Origin: PFJX01 sp964440155
GTDB lineage: Bacteria; Pseudomonadota; Gammaproteobacteria; Burkholderiales; Thiobacillaceae
Reading direction: 5' to 3'
Assembly (NCBI GenBank): GCA_964440155.1
Contig: CAYTRH010000001.1
Location: 9,085 to 73,084, forward strand
Length of the DNA: 64,000 nucleotides
Position numbers and translations under genes: made by a program. A model generated the notes under the pieces. The model searched no databases and was not told the origin of the DNA. It was given only the letters and a program-made list of their open reading frames with translations. Below are positions 1 through 8,622 of the stretch, piece by piece. Within the stretch, counting starts at the first letter, position 1; each line of letters begins with the position of its first letter.

Positions 1-1
1 C

Positions 2-673
2 GCCTTCTCCGACCGCCACACGCGTGCCGTGGTGTTGCGCATCAACAGTCCGGGGGGCAGCCCGGTGCAGGCCGGACAGGTGTATGACGAGATCCGGCGG
101 CTGCGCGAGAAGTACCCCAAGATTCCCTTGTATGCCGTGGTCGATGACGTGTGCGCCTCCGGCGGGTACTACATCGCCGCCGCGGCTGACAAGATCTTCG
201 TCGACAAGGCATCGCTGGTCGGTTCCATCGGTGTGCTGATGGACGGCTTCGGGTTTACCGAGAGCATGAAGAAGCTGGGTGTCGAACGCCGGCTGTTGAC
301 CGCCGGTGAGAACAAGGGGTTTCTCGATCCGTTTTCGCCGCTGGAACCGGCGCAGGTCGAACATGCGCGCGCCATGCTGGGCGACATCCACCAGCAGTTC
401 GTGCAGATCGTGCGTCAGGGTCGTGGTGACCGCCTGAAAGAAACGCCCGATCTGTTCAGCGGCCTGATCTGGAGCGGTACGCGCAGCATCGAACTGGGCC
501 TGGCCGATGGCCTGGGTTCGCTCGATTACGTCGCGCGCGAGGTGGTCAAAGTCGAGGACGTGGTCGACTTCACGCCCAAGCAGGGCTTGGCGGAACGTCT
601 GGCGCGCCGCATCGGCACTGGCATCGGCGAAAGCCTGATGCCGTGGTCGCGCGGAACGCTGCATGTGCGCTGA
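2..673 (+). CDS. sppA: Signal peptide peptidase SppA (S49 family), 5' end missing
   Basis: This membrane-anchored serine protease degrades signal peptides left in the inner membrane. The frame is open from base 2, so the N-terminal anchor and start lie outside the window; 223 codons remain. Seen: the INSPGGSP segment and the nucleophile loop ASGGYYIAAAADK, with the serine at about residue 53 of the fragment, followed by the VGSIGV segment typical of S49 proteases. The C-terminus (ARRIGTGIGESLMPW) is complete. The fragment looks like the short single-domain SppA form rather than the tandem 67-kDa form, but the missing part prevents certainty. A Rof-like gene starts 8 bases downstream and is probably cotranscribed. 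Confidence 0.93.
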   Translation, partial: AFSDRHTRAVVLRINSPGGSPVQAGQVYDEIRRLREKYPKIPLYAVVDDVCASGGYYIAAAADKIFVDKASLVGSIGVLMDGFGFTESMKKLGVERRLLTAGENKGFLDPFSPLEPAQVEHARAMLGDIHQQFVQIVRQGRGDRLKETPDLFSGLIWSGTRSIELGLADGLGSLDYVAREVVKVEDVVDFTPKQGLAERLARRIGTGIGESLMPWSRGTLHVR

Positions 674-681
674 GCCGACTG

Positions 682-915
682 ATGAGCGACTATGTACCTA
701 TCGCCTGCGCCGAGCACGAGAAGCTGGAGTACGCTGTGCTGCGCCGGCAACCCCTGCGCCTGCGCTGGCAGGAAGGCGACGACGAGTGCGAAGAGGTCGT
801 GCTGGTGGTCGACGTGGTCACGCGCGATGGCGCGGAATGGCTGCACTATCGCCGGCCCCATGGGGAACTCGCCGAACTGCGCCTGGATCGCTTGATCGCG
901 GCCGTGCCGGTGTGA
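682..915 (+). CDS. Rof/YaeO-like Rho-binding antiterminator
   Basis: A 77-residue protein that resembles Rof (YaeO), which in E. coli binds Rho and inhibits Rho-dependent termination. Seen: the family opening YVPIACAEHEKLEYAVLRR, the central LVVDVVTRDGAEWL, and the closing LAELRLDRL, in the same order and spacing as Rof. I chose the ATG at 682 rather than the upstream start at 643 because the family starts a few residues before the YxPIxC motif, and because the longer version would overlap sppA. It sits 8 bases behind sppA and converges with the methyltransferase gene. The identification rests on recalled family pattern. Confidence 0.72.
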   Translation: MSDYVPIACAEHEKLEYAVLRRQPLRLRWQEGDDECEEVVLVVDVVTRDGAEWLHYRRPHGELAELRLDRLIAAVPV

Positions 916-943
916 ACGCGCCGCCGCTCTGAGCCGCGGCCGC

Positions 944-2512
944 TCAGGTGCCGACTTCCGCTGGCATTGGTCGCTCGGCAATGCCCAGTGCCGCGAATAC
1001 CGGCAGCTCCTGACCCAGGAAGACGTGCGCCCGCGTCTCGAGCTCGGCGAGATTGTCCTCCTCAGATTCGATCACCCGGCCGTCGCGTAGTACGCCCTCG
1101 CCCTGGGGGGCGAGGATCGACCAGGTGAAACGTGCCAAACTGCCGGCGTCGCCACAGCCGTGTTGCCAGCCGAGCATGAACAATTGCTGAAAGCGGCTGG
1201 CTTCGATGCCGCCGCCGGTGACCGGACTGGCGAGAAAGGCGATCTGGCCATCGCTGCGCGCACGGTCGAGCAGATGCGCGTTCAGCCGTCGGCAGTTGCA
1301 ACGCGCTCCGGCAATGGCGGTGTCCGTCTGTGCCGCCTGTACGTCGCCACGATGCGCCAGCACGATCAGCGCGTGCAGAATCGCGGCCATGTCGAGGCCT
1401 GCGGCTGCGCTCAGGGCTTGCTCGATTTCCCCGAGGGAATGCGGCCGGCCGTCGCCGAGATGGTCGAGCAACGGCAGGTAGAGCGGCTCGGCCAGGTCGG
1501 CCACACCCAGTGGTCCTTCGATTTCGAGCGCGATGGCCTGACGGGGTCGCGCCAACACCACACGCTCGGCACGCAGCGCTTCCGCCGCCTGCAATGGGGT
1601 CAATCGGCGTGCGCCCTTGATCCAGTAGTCCTTGCGAAAAGCCTTGTCGACGCAGAAGTCGCGCGTGTTCTCGCGCAGCGCGACCGAGTCGATCTCCGCC
1701 AGCAGGGACTGCTGTGCTTCGCTCAGGTTGATCGCATCGATCCAGTCCAGGTAATGGGCACTGCCGGCGTAATCCAGTTTGGCCCCGGCGAGTTGCTCGG
1801 CCACGTCGGCGAAATCCATCGGCGTCCAGTCGCGGTTGAAGTATTCGTGCGCCAGATAGCGGGTATCCCGGCTCATCAGGTCGTGCAGGCGCCGAGTCAG
1901 TTCGGGATCGGCATGGAAATGCCGGGCGTCGACCGCCGACAGCCGATCGGCGAACGCCAGCGCCTCGCCGATGCGGCGTGCAGTGCTGGCGCCGGGGCCG
2001 CTCATCAGCCGGTAATGCTGGATCAACAGGCGGCGCAGGGGCAGCATGCGCGCCCAGCCGACCAGGGTGTTGTAACTCAGGTAGAGCACGCCGCCCACTT
2101 CCAGATGCAGGCGCGCGAACTCGACGATGCGTACGCGCTCCTCCGCCGACACCCAACTCCACACCCCGTGCAGGCCGATGTAATCGAAGCGGGGCAGATC
2201 GTCGCGTCGCAGGAAGTCGGCGAACGACTGATCGGTCAGTTCGGTCTGCGCGCCGGCCGCATCGGTCAGCGCCCGCGCGAAACCGGCCTGGGCCGGCAGG
2301 AAGTCGTTGCCCCACCAACGAGTGGCGCCGGCGGCCGCATGGATCGCCACGCTCAGCCCTTGGCCGAAGCCGAGCTCGCAGGCGGTGCGCATGGGCGGCG
2401 GTGCGATGCCGGCGGCAAGCAGCACCAGGCGCACGCGCAGCGGGTTCAGTTCCCGATAGTAGCCGTAGGTGTAGCCGATATCAGCGACGTAGCCGCCGGT
2501 CCAGTCGTTCAT
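944..2512 (-). CDS. SAM-dependent methyltransferase with methyltransferase regulatory domain
   Basis: A 522-residue cytosolic protein. The first ~200 residues form a class I methyltransferase fold: ACELGFGQGLSVAIHAAA is the SAM-binding glycine-rich loop, and FDYIGLHGVWSWVS follows strand 4. The middle (about 210-300) has the sequence style of the methyltransferase regulatory domain found beside such enzymes (DARHFHADPELTRRLHDLM, YLAHEYFNRDW). The C-terminal 200 residues are a helical region rich in Leu and Ala. The substrate is unknown; homologues often lie near surface polysaccharide or sulfur genes, but nothing here points to one. Start: the ATG giving MNDWTGGYVADIGYTYGYY is preferred to one 15 codons upstream, since YGYY is the conserved family beginning. 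Confidence 0.82.
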   Translation of the reverse strand: MNDWTGGYVADIGYTYGYYRELNPLRVRLVLLAAGIAPPPMRTACELGFGQGLSVAIHAAAGATRWWGNDFLPAQAGFARALTDAAGAQTELTDQSFADFLRRDDLPRFDYIGLHGVWSWVSAEERVRIVEFARLHLEVGGVLYLSYNTLVGWARMLPLRRLLIQHYRLMSGPGASTARRIGEALAFADRLSAVDARHFHADPELTRRLHDLMSRDTRYLAHEYFNRDWTPMDFADVAEQLAGAKLDYAGSAHYLDWIDAINLSEAQQSLLAEIDSVALRENTRDFCVDKAFRKDYWIKGARRLTPLQAAEALRAERVVLARPRQAIALEIEGPLGVADLAEPLYLPLLDHLGDGRPHSLGEIEQALSAAAGLDMAAILHALIVLAHRGDVQAAQTDTAIAGARCNCRRLNAHLLDRARSDGQIAFLASPVTGGGIEASRFQQLFMLGWQHGCGDAGSLARFTWSILAPQGEGVLRDGRVIESEEDNLAELETRAHVFLGQELPVFAALGIAERPMPAEVGT

Positions 2513-2777
2513 CGTGCGATCCCCTATCGAATGCAGTGCCGCCACAGGATCATGCAAGAACTGCCGGCGGCGTCAGTCCGGTGCATCAGGCTGCGCCAAG
2601 GCAGCCTACACCATGCCGAGCCGGAACACACCCGAGAGCTACTCGAACAACCCGCTACGCGGCTGGATGGCTGCGTTATGCGGTGCTCGTTCCCGCGCCC
2701 GGCTATTGGTATGTCTCGGTCGTGGCACAGGGCATGCACGGCGCGCTCGCCGCACTCGCGCAGCAGCTCGCTCTGGC

Positions 2778-3245
2778 TTATTTTTCCCGATCGTCAACGA
2801 CGTCTTGCGTGCCCCGCGCCATCGCTTCAATGTCCGGGCGCGAGGCCATGTTCTGTCCGCCTGGTTCTACTCGAAGAAAGGGCAGGGGATTGCCGCTCAT
2901 GGCGTCCTGCATGCGTTCGCTGAACAAGCGCTGCTGCTTCACGAACGACTCCAGGCTCTGATCGAGGAAGGTGGTGAACGTCGCCTGCGCGGTGTCGCCA
3001 TGGCAGCGTATGAAGCGTGCCAGCATGGCGGCGGTAAACAGTGGCGCGCCGCCCGATTCCTGCTCTAGGATGATCTGCAACAGGATGGCGCGGGTGAGGT
3101 CTTCCCCGGTCTGTGAGTCGACGACCCGGAACGGGATGGCGTGAATGACCAGCTGTCTCACCTCCGCCAGGGTGACGTAACGGCTCTCCTCCGTGTCATA
3201 CAGGCGACGGTTGGGGTATTTTTTGATCAGACGTTCACTCGTCAT
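2778..3245 (-). CDS. phaR: Polyhydroxyalkanoate synthesis regulator PhaR
   Basis: PhaR represses phasin and its own genes until it is titrated away by nascent PHA granules. The 155-residue protein begins with the PHA accumulation regulator DNA-binding domain (RLIKKYPNRRLYDTEES, YVTLAEVRQLV at residues 5-33), followed by the PHB-binding helices (LTRAILLQIILEQE, LARFIRCHGD) and an acidic/polar tail. A good ribosome site (GGGGAGAACACC) precedes the ATG. No PHA synthase or phasin gene lies in the window, so the targets are elsewhere. The gene is transcribed away from the HDOD operon, and a short odd reading frame lies immediately upstream. Confidence 0.93.
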   Translation of the reverse strand: MTSERLIKKYPNRRLYDTEESRYVTLAEVRQLVIHAIPFRVVDSQTGEDLTRAILLQIILEQESGGAPLFTAAMLARFIRCHGDTAQATFTTFLDQSLESFVKQQRLFSERMQDAMSGNPLPFLRVEPGGQNMASRPDIEAMARGTQDVVDDREK

Positions 3246-3278
3246 GGTGTTCTCCCCGGACAGGGCGGTGAGCCGCGA

Positions 3279-3398
3279 TCAGCTGATGTACGGTTGCGGT
3301 CGGCTCCGGAATGGGCAGTCCTGGCCGAACGGTTCCGGGCGGCCGTTGATGCAGGCATTGCTGGTCACCCGGTACCAGCCCCAGCCCTTGTTCATCAT
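3279..3398 (-). CDS. Possible small protein or frameshifted gene remnant upstream of phaR
   Basis: This 39-residue frame (MMNKGWGWYRV ... CINGRPEPFGQ ... QPYIS) has a composition rich in Trp, Gly, Pro and Cys that looks like real protein. The frame is open further upstream to a stop at 3446, giving GSGSGRLIEG before the Met. A better start signal, GGGGAGA at 3462-3468 followed by an ATG at 3454, lies in another frame that ends after 19 codons. A one- or two-base indel near 3430 would join the two into one small gene. I do not recognise the family. It lies 33 bases before phaR on the same strand. Confidence 0.35.
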   Translation of the reverse strand: MMNKGWGWYRVTSNACINGRPEPFGQDCPFRSRPQPYIS

Positions 3399-3486
3399 GC
3401 CCTCGATGAGCCGGCCGCTGCCGGAGCCGCGTAGACCGCGCTGTCATCGGACATGCGGACGTCTCCCCGAATTGGCACCGCAGTCG

Positions 3487-3492
3487 ATTCTA
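3487..3492 (-). promoter_or_regulatory. Candidate -10 box ahead of the small ORF and phaR
   Basis: TAGAAT on the minus strand, the same hexamer seen before rpsB, trxB, tRNA-Val and the DUF1015 gene in this window. No convincing -35 lies 16-18 bases upstream; a TTGTGCAA palindrome at 3531-3538 is too far away for one and could instead be a regulator site. Confidence 0.35.
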
Positions 3493-3498
3493 ACGCCA

Positions 3499-3914
3499 TT
3501 CATGGCACGCACTCGACACGAGATGTTGCGTTGCACAAGAGTGCTTTCGGGCCACCTCGAACGAAGTGCCGGGCGTCCGCGTGACTGGGTTGCACGCTGC
3601 TCGCTCCCTCGCCTATCTCTATCTGTTTAATATGTCTCGGTCACTGCGCTCCGTGCGACGTCCTCTCCAGCCACTCGCCACGGTTTTCCGAAGTACCCCA
3701 GGGTTATTTCCCGCTGGCCAAAGACATGGCTCCCAACGATGGGCACGCGGCGAAGCAGGACGAAGCGCCGATGTCGGTGAGACCAGCGATCCGGAACCAG
3801 TGGATGGATACGTGAAACCGAACGGTCGTCGCCGGTGATTGGCCAGCGGCCGATGCACGTCTGCCGATGCGTTGACGCGCTTGGCCCATCAATGCGGGCC
3901 GGCGGCGCGACGCT
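3499..3914. other. Intergenic stretch with no recognised gene
   Basis: About 415 bases between the phaR region and the HDOD gene. Open frames here (for example 3566-3838 plus, 3619-3858 minus) lack a good ribosome site, have arginine- and serine-rich random-looking products, and overlap each other. Base composition is slightly less GC-rich than the flanking genes around 3600-3680. I see no hairpin with a T run and no repeat. Confidence 0.6.
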
Positions 3915-5456
3915 TCAGGCTTTGACCTTGGCCAGACCGCGAGCGGCCTGCAGGCACAACATCTTGAAGTCGGTATAGATCAGCGGGTCGAGCGCCGCGC
4001 CGTTGCGACCCCGATCGGCATAGATCAGGGCGATCGGGCGGTTGCCCTGGTGCAGGCTCATGGCGAAGAACTCGTTGTCGCCCAGCAGCGGGCGCAGATG
4101 CGGGGCGATCATGGGCAGCAGTTTGGCGCGATTGCCGTCGTTGAGCCACACGCCCTGCATCTTGGTCATCAGTTGCGCGAACAGATCCTTGCCGGTCAGC
4201 GGGAACTCGAAGTGGCGCAGCGGATCGTCGCTGGCCACGCCCAACGTGAAGCGGGTCTTCACGCGCGCGCCATCGGGCGTCACCATGGCGAACAGGATGC
4301 GCGCCAGGCCGAGGCCGGAATGCAGGCCCTTGAGGATCACCGCCGACATTTGATTGATGGTGTAGCTGCCGTCCAGATGGGCCTCGATGTTTTTCAGGCT
4401 CTGCTGGAACACCTGTTTGTCCGGCAGCGGACACGCGGCGGCGGGCGCGGGAGTGGCGGACGTCGCCGGTGACGGTTGGGACGCCTGTGTCGCCAGGGGG
4501 GTGGTGGCCGGGGCAGGCTCAGGCCGAGCCGGAGCGGGCGCGGATACCGGTTGCTGCGCTGCGGCTTCGTCCTCGTCGTCTTCGTCCGGCGGCCAGGAAC
4601 CGGGCAACATCGGGCACCAGGCCGCAGCCGGCGGTGTGCTGAGCCAGTCACAGGCACGGGCGACGCGCGCCGCGTTGGCATGCACCGTGGCGATGACGGT
4701 CTCCACCGGCGTGTTCTCGACCCCGGCCAGGGCGATGTAATCGGTCACCAGGGCTTCGTCCCACCAGCCGCGTTCGCTGCGTTCGGCGATGTCGATACAG
4801 GCGCTGACGATGCACTGGCGCGGCCGCTCGCCGTTCGCCATGACCAACAGCTCACGCGATGTGGCGGGAAGCTGCCAGTCGGTCAGTACGGCAGGGCGCA
4901 ACGTGTCCAGTGTCGTACCCAGGACGGCCTGATCGGCGGCGATCGCACCCATGCGGCGACGCGCGCGATACCAACGCGGCGCAAGTTCCGGTACGCGCAA
5001 CAGCAGCAGGTACTCCGGCAGGTAATGCAGCAGTGCCGCCACCTGCACTTCTTCGGCATGTACATCGGCGTGCAGTACGGCGAAATCACGTGCCTGCCAG
5101 GCGGCATGCTGGGCGCGGCGCGTCAGCGCATGCAGCTTGCGCAGGAGGTAGGGGTCACGCGCGGCCGGCGTATCCTCCAACACCGGCAGCCGGCGCGCCG
5201 CGTCGATATAGGCGCCGATGCCGTGCATCATCAGGCCGTGCTCCACCGTCGTCACTTCCGTGCCGTAGCGCTCGCCGACCTTCCTGTTGATGGTGTACAG
5301 CAACTGGTAACTGGCCAGCGGGTCGGCCAGCACCTCGGTCGCCAACTGGCGGGCGGTGATAGCCTCGCGCCGATCGCTCATGCCGACGACCGCCGTCCGG
5401 GTGCGCCGGAACATCGGCAGTTCGCCCGGTTGCAGCCGTTCGATCCAATCGGTCAC
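3915..5456 (-). CDS. HDOD-domain protein with C-terminal GAF-like domain
   Basis: A 513-residue predicted signalling protein. Residues ~10-270 fit the HDOD fold, an HD-related non-enzymatic output domain: LADPLASYQLLYTINRK near the start matches the usual region between the DP-x-L segment and the first helix pair, and VAALLHYLPEYLLLL corresponds to the LLHDIG region with the catalytic HD pair absent. Residues ~285-345 are a Pro/Ala linker. The last 150 residues look like a GAF-type sensor (DGSYTINQMSAVILKGL, ALIYADRG). The start overlaps the stop of the upstream methyltransferase gene by four bases (ATGA), so it is the last gene of the motAB-containing string. Function in this organism is unknown. 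Confidence 0.8.
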   Translation of the reverse strand: MTDWIERLQPGELPMFRRTRTAVVGMSDRREAITARQLATEVLADPLASYQLLYTINRKVGERYGTEVTTVEHGLMMHGIGAYIDAARRLPVLEDTPAARDPYLLRKLHALTRRAQHAAWQARDFAVLHADVHAEEVQVAALLHYLPEYLLLLRVPELAPRWYRARRRMGAIAADQAVLGTTLDTLRPAVLTDWQLPATSRELLVMANGERPRQCIVSACIDIAERSERGWWDEALVTDYIALAGVENTPVETVIATVHANAARVARACDWLSTPPAAAWCPMLPGSWPPDEDDEDEAAAQQPVSAPAPARPEPAPATTPLATQASQPSPATSATPAPAAACPLPDKQVFQQSLKNIEAHLDGSYTINQMSAVILKGLHSGLGLARILFAMVTPDGARVKTRFTLGVASDDPLRHFEFPLTGKDLFAQLMTKMQGVWLNDGNRAKLLPMIAPHLRPLLGDNEFFAMSLHQGNRPIALIYADRGRNGAALDPLIYTDFKMLCLQAARGLAKVKA

Positions 5457-6217
5457 GTCGGCATCCTCCAGATCAGCAGACGGGCACCGGACAGATCGCC
5501 GAGTTCGACCACCTCATGCGGCGCGGCATCGGGTACCGTGAAGCTGTTGCTGACCAGCAGGCTGCCCGGACGCATCTCGGCGTTGGCTTTGTGCCATAGG
5601 CGCGGCATGGCGGCGGGGGACAGGTAGGCATATACCACGTCGGCCTGGCCGAGATCTGTGTGCCACAGGTCGGCGAGCCGGATTTCGGCGCGGCCGGCGA
5701 GGCGCAGTTTGGCCAGCAACCAGTTCAACGGGGCGGACTCGACCCCCACCAGCCGGACATCCGGGCGCAGTCGGGCCACGCGCGCCAGCGGCCCGCCCAG
5801 ACCGCAACCGAGGTCGATCAGGGTGCTTTCGGCCGGCAGCCGCTGCGCGAGCGCCTCGGCGGCGCGCGCGCTGGACAGATACAAAGGCACGCGATGACGG
5901 ATGGCACCCAACGAGGTCAGAGCCAGAAGCACAAAGCCGGCCAGGAACCAGTCGGGGTCCAAGTCGGCGTGCGTGGCCAGCCACAACGCCGGCACGAACA
6001 GCAGGTTGATCGCCAGCCACCACACCGGCAACCGCCACCATGCGGCCAACGTCGCGGCGCTGACGCCGATGCCCAAGGCCAGCAGCCAGGCGGGCAGGGT
6101 GAGGCCGGCGCCAACCATGGCCAGAGCCAGCCCGATGCCGGGCAGATGCGCCAGCAGCGCGCCCAACGCCGGGTGGGACGTGAAGCGCTGGGGGCGCAGG
6201 ACTTCAGCGGCGCACAT
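5453..6217 (-). CDS. Membrane-anchored class I SAM methyltransferase
   Basis: A 254-residue protein with three to four hydrophobic segments in its first 105 residues (ALGALLAHLPGIGLALAMVG, LPVWWLAINLLFVPALWL, WFLAGFVLLALTSLGA), followed by a cytosolic methyltransferase domain. SAM-binding motif I is LIDLGCGLGGPLARVA at about residue 138, followed by the acidic end of strand 2 (LVGVESAPLNW) and motif IV DVVYAYLSPAAM. Substrate is unknown. The start overlaps motB by 14 bases and the stop overlaps the HDOD gene by 4, so it is translated with the motor genes; whether it modifies a motility component is only a guess. Confidence 0.8.
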   Translation of the reverse strand: MCAAEVLRPQRFTSHPALGALLAHLPGIGLALAMVGAGLTLPAWLLALGIGVSAATLAAWWRLPVWWLAINLLFVPALWLATHADLDPDWFLAGFVLLALTSLGAIRHRVPLYLSSARAAEALAQRLPAESTLIDLGCGLGGPLARVARLRPDVRLVGVESAPLNWLLAKLRLAGRAEIRLADLWHTDLGQADVVYAYLSPAAMPRLWHKANAEMRPGSLLVSNSFTVPDAAPHEVVELGDLSGARLLIWRMPT

Positions 6218-7109
6218 CCAGCTTCTCCGCCACCGCCTGGGCGGAATCGGCGTCGAACTGGCGACCCTCGCGCATGATGGCGTCCTCCGCCTGACGGTTC
6301 ATCACGATGATGGAAATGCGCCGATTGACCGGTGCCGACGGATTGTCGTGATCGAACGGAATGGCCGAAGCCAGACCGACCACACGCAGCACCTTGCCTT
6401 CCTCCAGACCACCCGCGACCAGTTCCCGCCGTGACGCGTTGGCGCGGTCGGCCGACAACTCCCAGTTGCTGTAGCCGCGTTCGCCGCCGATGAACGGCAC
6501 CGCGTCGGTATGGCCGGACAGGCTGATACGGTAGGGCACTTCATTCAAGGTCTTGCCGATCTCGCGCAGGATCTCGCGGGTGTAGGGTTTCATCACCGCG
6601 CCGCCGGAATCGAACATGGGGCGGTTCTGTTCGTCGACGATCTGGATGCGCAGCCCTTCGGTGGTGATGTCGATCTTGAGCTGGTTCTTGAACTGGGCCA
6701 TGTTGGGGTTGCTGGCGATGGCGCGGTCCAGCTTCTCCTTGAGGTCGGACAGGCGCGCGGCGTCCTGACGCGCCTCGGCCGCTTTCTGTTCGTCGCTCTT
6801 CTCCACCTCGCCGCGTTTGACCTGACCGGTTCGGCGCGTCAGATCCTCGCCGCCGCCCTTGATGAGACTGGTGGCGTCGCCGGCGCCTTCGCCACCGAGC
6901 AGGGCGACCTTGAGCGGCGTGTTGAAGTGGTCGGCGATGCCCTGCAACGTCGCCTTGGTGGCGGAGCCGAGCAGCCACATCAACAGGAAGAATGCCATCA
7001 TCGCGGTGACGAAGTCCGCATAGGCGATCTTCCAGGCGCCGCCGTGCGCGCCGCCGGCCACTTTCTTGATGCGTTTGATGACGATCGGGCGTTGTGAATC
7101 ATCAGCCAT
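6204..7109 (-). CDS. motB: Flagellar motor stator protein MotB
   Basis: MotB anchors the proton-driven stator to peptidoglycan. The 301-residue protein has a short basic cytosolic N-terminus (VIKRIKKV), one transmembrane helix beginning YADFVTAMMAFFLLMWLL with the proton-carrying Asp at residue 32, a periplasmic linker, and a C-terminal OmpA-like peptidoglycan-binding domain (ISLSGHTDAVPF, NWELSADRANASRREL). All key residues are present. It lies 36 bases after motA and overlaps the next methyltransferase gene. No other flagellar gene is in the window. Confidence 0.96.
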   Translation of the reverse strand: MADDSQRPIVIKRIKKVAGGAHGGAWKIAYADFVTAMMAFFLLMWLLGSATKATLQGIADHFNTPLKVALLGGEGAGDATSLIKGGGEDLTRRTGQVKRGEVEKSDEQKAAEARQDAARLSDLKEKLDRAIASNPNMAQFKNQLKIDITTEGLRIQIVDEQNRPMFDSGGAVMKPYTREILREIGKTLNEVPYRISLSGHTDAVPFIGGERGYSNWELSADRANASRRELVAGGLEEGKVLRVVGLASAIPFDHDNPSAPVNRRISIIVMNRQAEDAIMREGRQFDADSAQAVAEKLDVRR

Positions 7110-7145
7110 CGCGGGTCTCCCGGTTGTGTGCCTTCAGGCCGTCGC

Positions 7146-8006
7146 TCACTTGCCCTTGCGCTGCTTGATGTCCTCTTCCAACTCGCGGAAGCTGGGACGT
7201 TCGTTGGCGTACAGCACCTTGCGTCCGAATTCCACGCTGACCTGCGGCGCGAAGCCATTGAGCGAGGCCAGCAGCACCACCTTGACGGTCTGCAACACCT
7301 TGGTGGACTCGTTGGCCTTGGTCTCCAGCACGCTGGCCAGCGGCGCCATGAAGCCGTAGGACAGCAGGATGCCGAGGAAGGCACCGACCAGAGCCTTGGC
7401 GATCAGACCGCCCAACTCAGGCGGCGGCAGATGCAGTGAGCCCATGGTGATCACCACGCCCATCACCGCGGCGACGATGCCGAACGCCGGCAGCGCGTCG
7501 GACATCTTGGCGACCGCGTGCGAGACGTGCATCTCCTCCTGGTTGTGGGTCTCGATCTCGCTGTCCATCAGGCTCTCGATCTCCATGGCGTTGAGATTGC
7601 CGCCCACCATCATGCGCAGATAGTCGGTGATGAACTCGACCAGGTGATGGTTGGCGGTGATGGTCGGGTATTTGGAAAAAATGGCGCTCTTGTCCGGCTC
7701 TTCGACGTCGTTCTCCAGCGCCATCAGGCCCTCCTTGCGCGCCTTGGCCAACAGTTCGAACAACAGGCCGAGCAGCTCCATGTAAAAGGTCTTGGTGTAC
7801 TGCGAGCCCTTGAAACAACTGGCCAGGCCGGAGAGCGTGTGCTTGAGCGCGTGCGCGTTGTTGGCGGCGATGAAGGCGCCCAGCGCGCCACCGAAGATCA
7901 TGATGAATTTGGTGGGCTGGATCAGTGCCGCGATGGGCCCGCCGATGGCGACATAGGCGCCGAAGATGCAGCCGAGGGCGACGACCCAGCCGATGATCAC
8001 GAACAT
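7146..8006 (-). CDS. motA: Flagellar motor stator protein MotA
   Basis: MotA forms the ring around the MotB dimer and couples proton flow to rotor torque. The 286-residue protein is of usual length for the H+-type MotA. Seen: N-terminal membrane helices (MFVIIGWVVALGCIFGAYVA and the next helix), a long cytosolic loop with LARKEG-type charged helices (LFELLAKARKEGLMALENDV), and two C-terminal helices (ALPAFGIVAAVMGVVITMG, LIAKALVGAFLGILLSYGF). It starts 12 bases after rnhB with a reasonable ribosome site (AGGAGAACC), so it appears to be read from the long lpx operon or an unseen internal promoter. Confidence 0.96.
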   Translation of the reverse strand: MFVIIGWVVALGCIFGAYVAIGGPIAALIQPTKFIMIFGGALGAFIAANNAHALKHTLSGLASCFKGSQYTKTFYMELLGLLFELLAKARKEGLMALENDVEEPDKSAIFSKYPTITANHHLVEFITDYLRMMVGGNLNAMEIESLMDSEIETHNQEEMHVSHAVAKMSDALPAFGIVAAVMGVVITMGSLHLPPPELGGLIAKALVGAFLGILLSYGFMAPLASVLETKANESTKVLQTVKVVLLASLNGFAPQVSVEFGRKVLYANERPSFRELEEDIKQRKGK

Positions 8007-8018
8007 GCTCAGGTTCTC

Positions 8019-8615
8019 CTAGTCGATCGATTCTTGTCGCAGCATACGCCGAACCGGGCCGAACGTGCGCCGGTGCGCGGTGCACGGACCATGCGCGTGC
8101 AGGGCCGCGAGATGCTCCGCGGTGGGATAGCCGGCGTGCCGATCGAAACCGTACGCCGGGTGGATATCGGCGAGGCGGCGCATTTCTTTATCCCGCTCCG
8201 TCTTGGCCAGGATGGAGGCGGCACTGATGCAAGGCTCGCTGACGTCGCCGCGCACGATGGCGCGTGACGCGATGGGCAGATCGGGACACCGGTTGCCGTC
8301 CACCAGCGCGAGCGTCGCCTGCGGCCGCAGTCCGAGCACGGCGCGGCGCATGGCCAGCATGGTCGCGCCGAGAATGTTGAGGGCTTCGATCTCCGCCACA
8401 CTGGCGCTGGCGACGTGCCAGGCTAGGGCGTGCGCGCGGATCGCATCGGCCAGGCGCACGCGGTTGGCGGCAGCCAGCTTTTTGGAATCCTTGAGGCCAG
8501 GAATGGGTCTTGCCGGATCCAGGATCACCGCAGCGGCGTACACGGGTCCGGCCAGCGGCCCGCGCCCCGCCTCGTCGACCCCGCAGATCAGCGCCGTCTC
8601 AGCCATCGTCGTCAT
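8019..8615 (-). CDS. rnhB: Ribonuclease HII
   Basis: RNase HII cuts RNA in RNA-DNA hybrids and removes single ribonucleotides from DNA. At 198 residues it has the family length. Seen: the first catalytic pair in CGVDEAGRGPLAGPV (Asp14, Glu15), the GLKDSKKL motif, a third acidic residue in LALVDGN, and the fourth in ASILAKTERDKEM. The start ATGACGACGATGGCT offers two Met codons; the first is 7 bases after lpxB. The lpxB-rnhB order is the common proteobacterial one. Confidence 0.96.
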   Translation of the reverse strand: MTTMAETALICGVDEAGRGPLAGPVYAAAVILDPARPIPGLKDSKKLAAANRVRLADAIRAHALAWHVASASVAEIEALNILGATMLAMRRAVLGLRPQATLALVDGNRCPDLPIASRAIVRGDVSEPCISAASILAKTERDKEMRRLADIHPAYGFDRHAGYPTAEHLAALHAHGPCTAHRRTFGPVRRMLRQESID

Positions 8616-8622
8616 GACAACG

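Noticed and set aside
1160..2923. Long 587-codon plus-strand frame
   Set aside because: It runs antisense to the methyltransferase, has Gln/Arg/His-rich product without motifs, and extends into the intergenic region. A shadow of a high-GC gene.
2514..3068. 184-codon plus-strand frame
   Set aside because: Antisense to phaR in part and without a ribosome site; the product has no pattern.
3566..3838. 90-codon plus-strand frame in the phaR-HDOD gap
   Set aside because: No ribosome site, Arg/Ser-rich random-looking product, and a competing minus-strand frame over the same bases.
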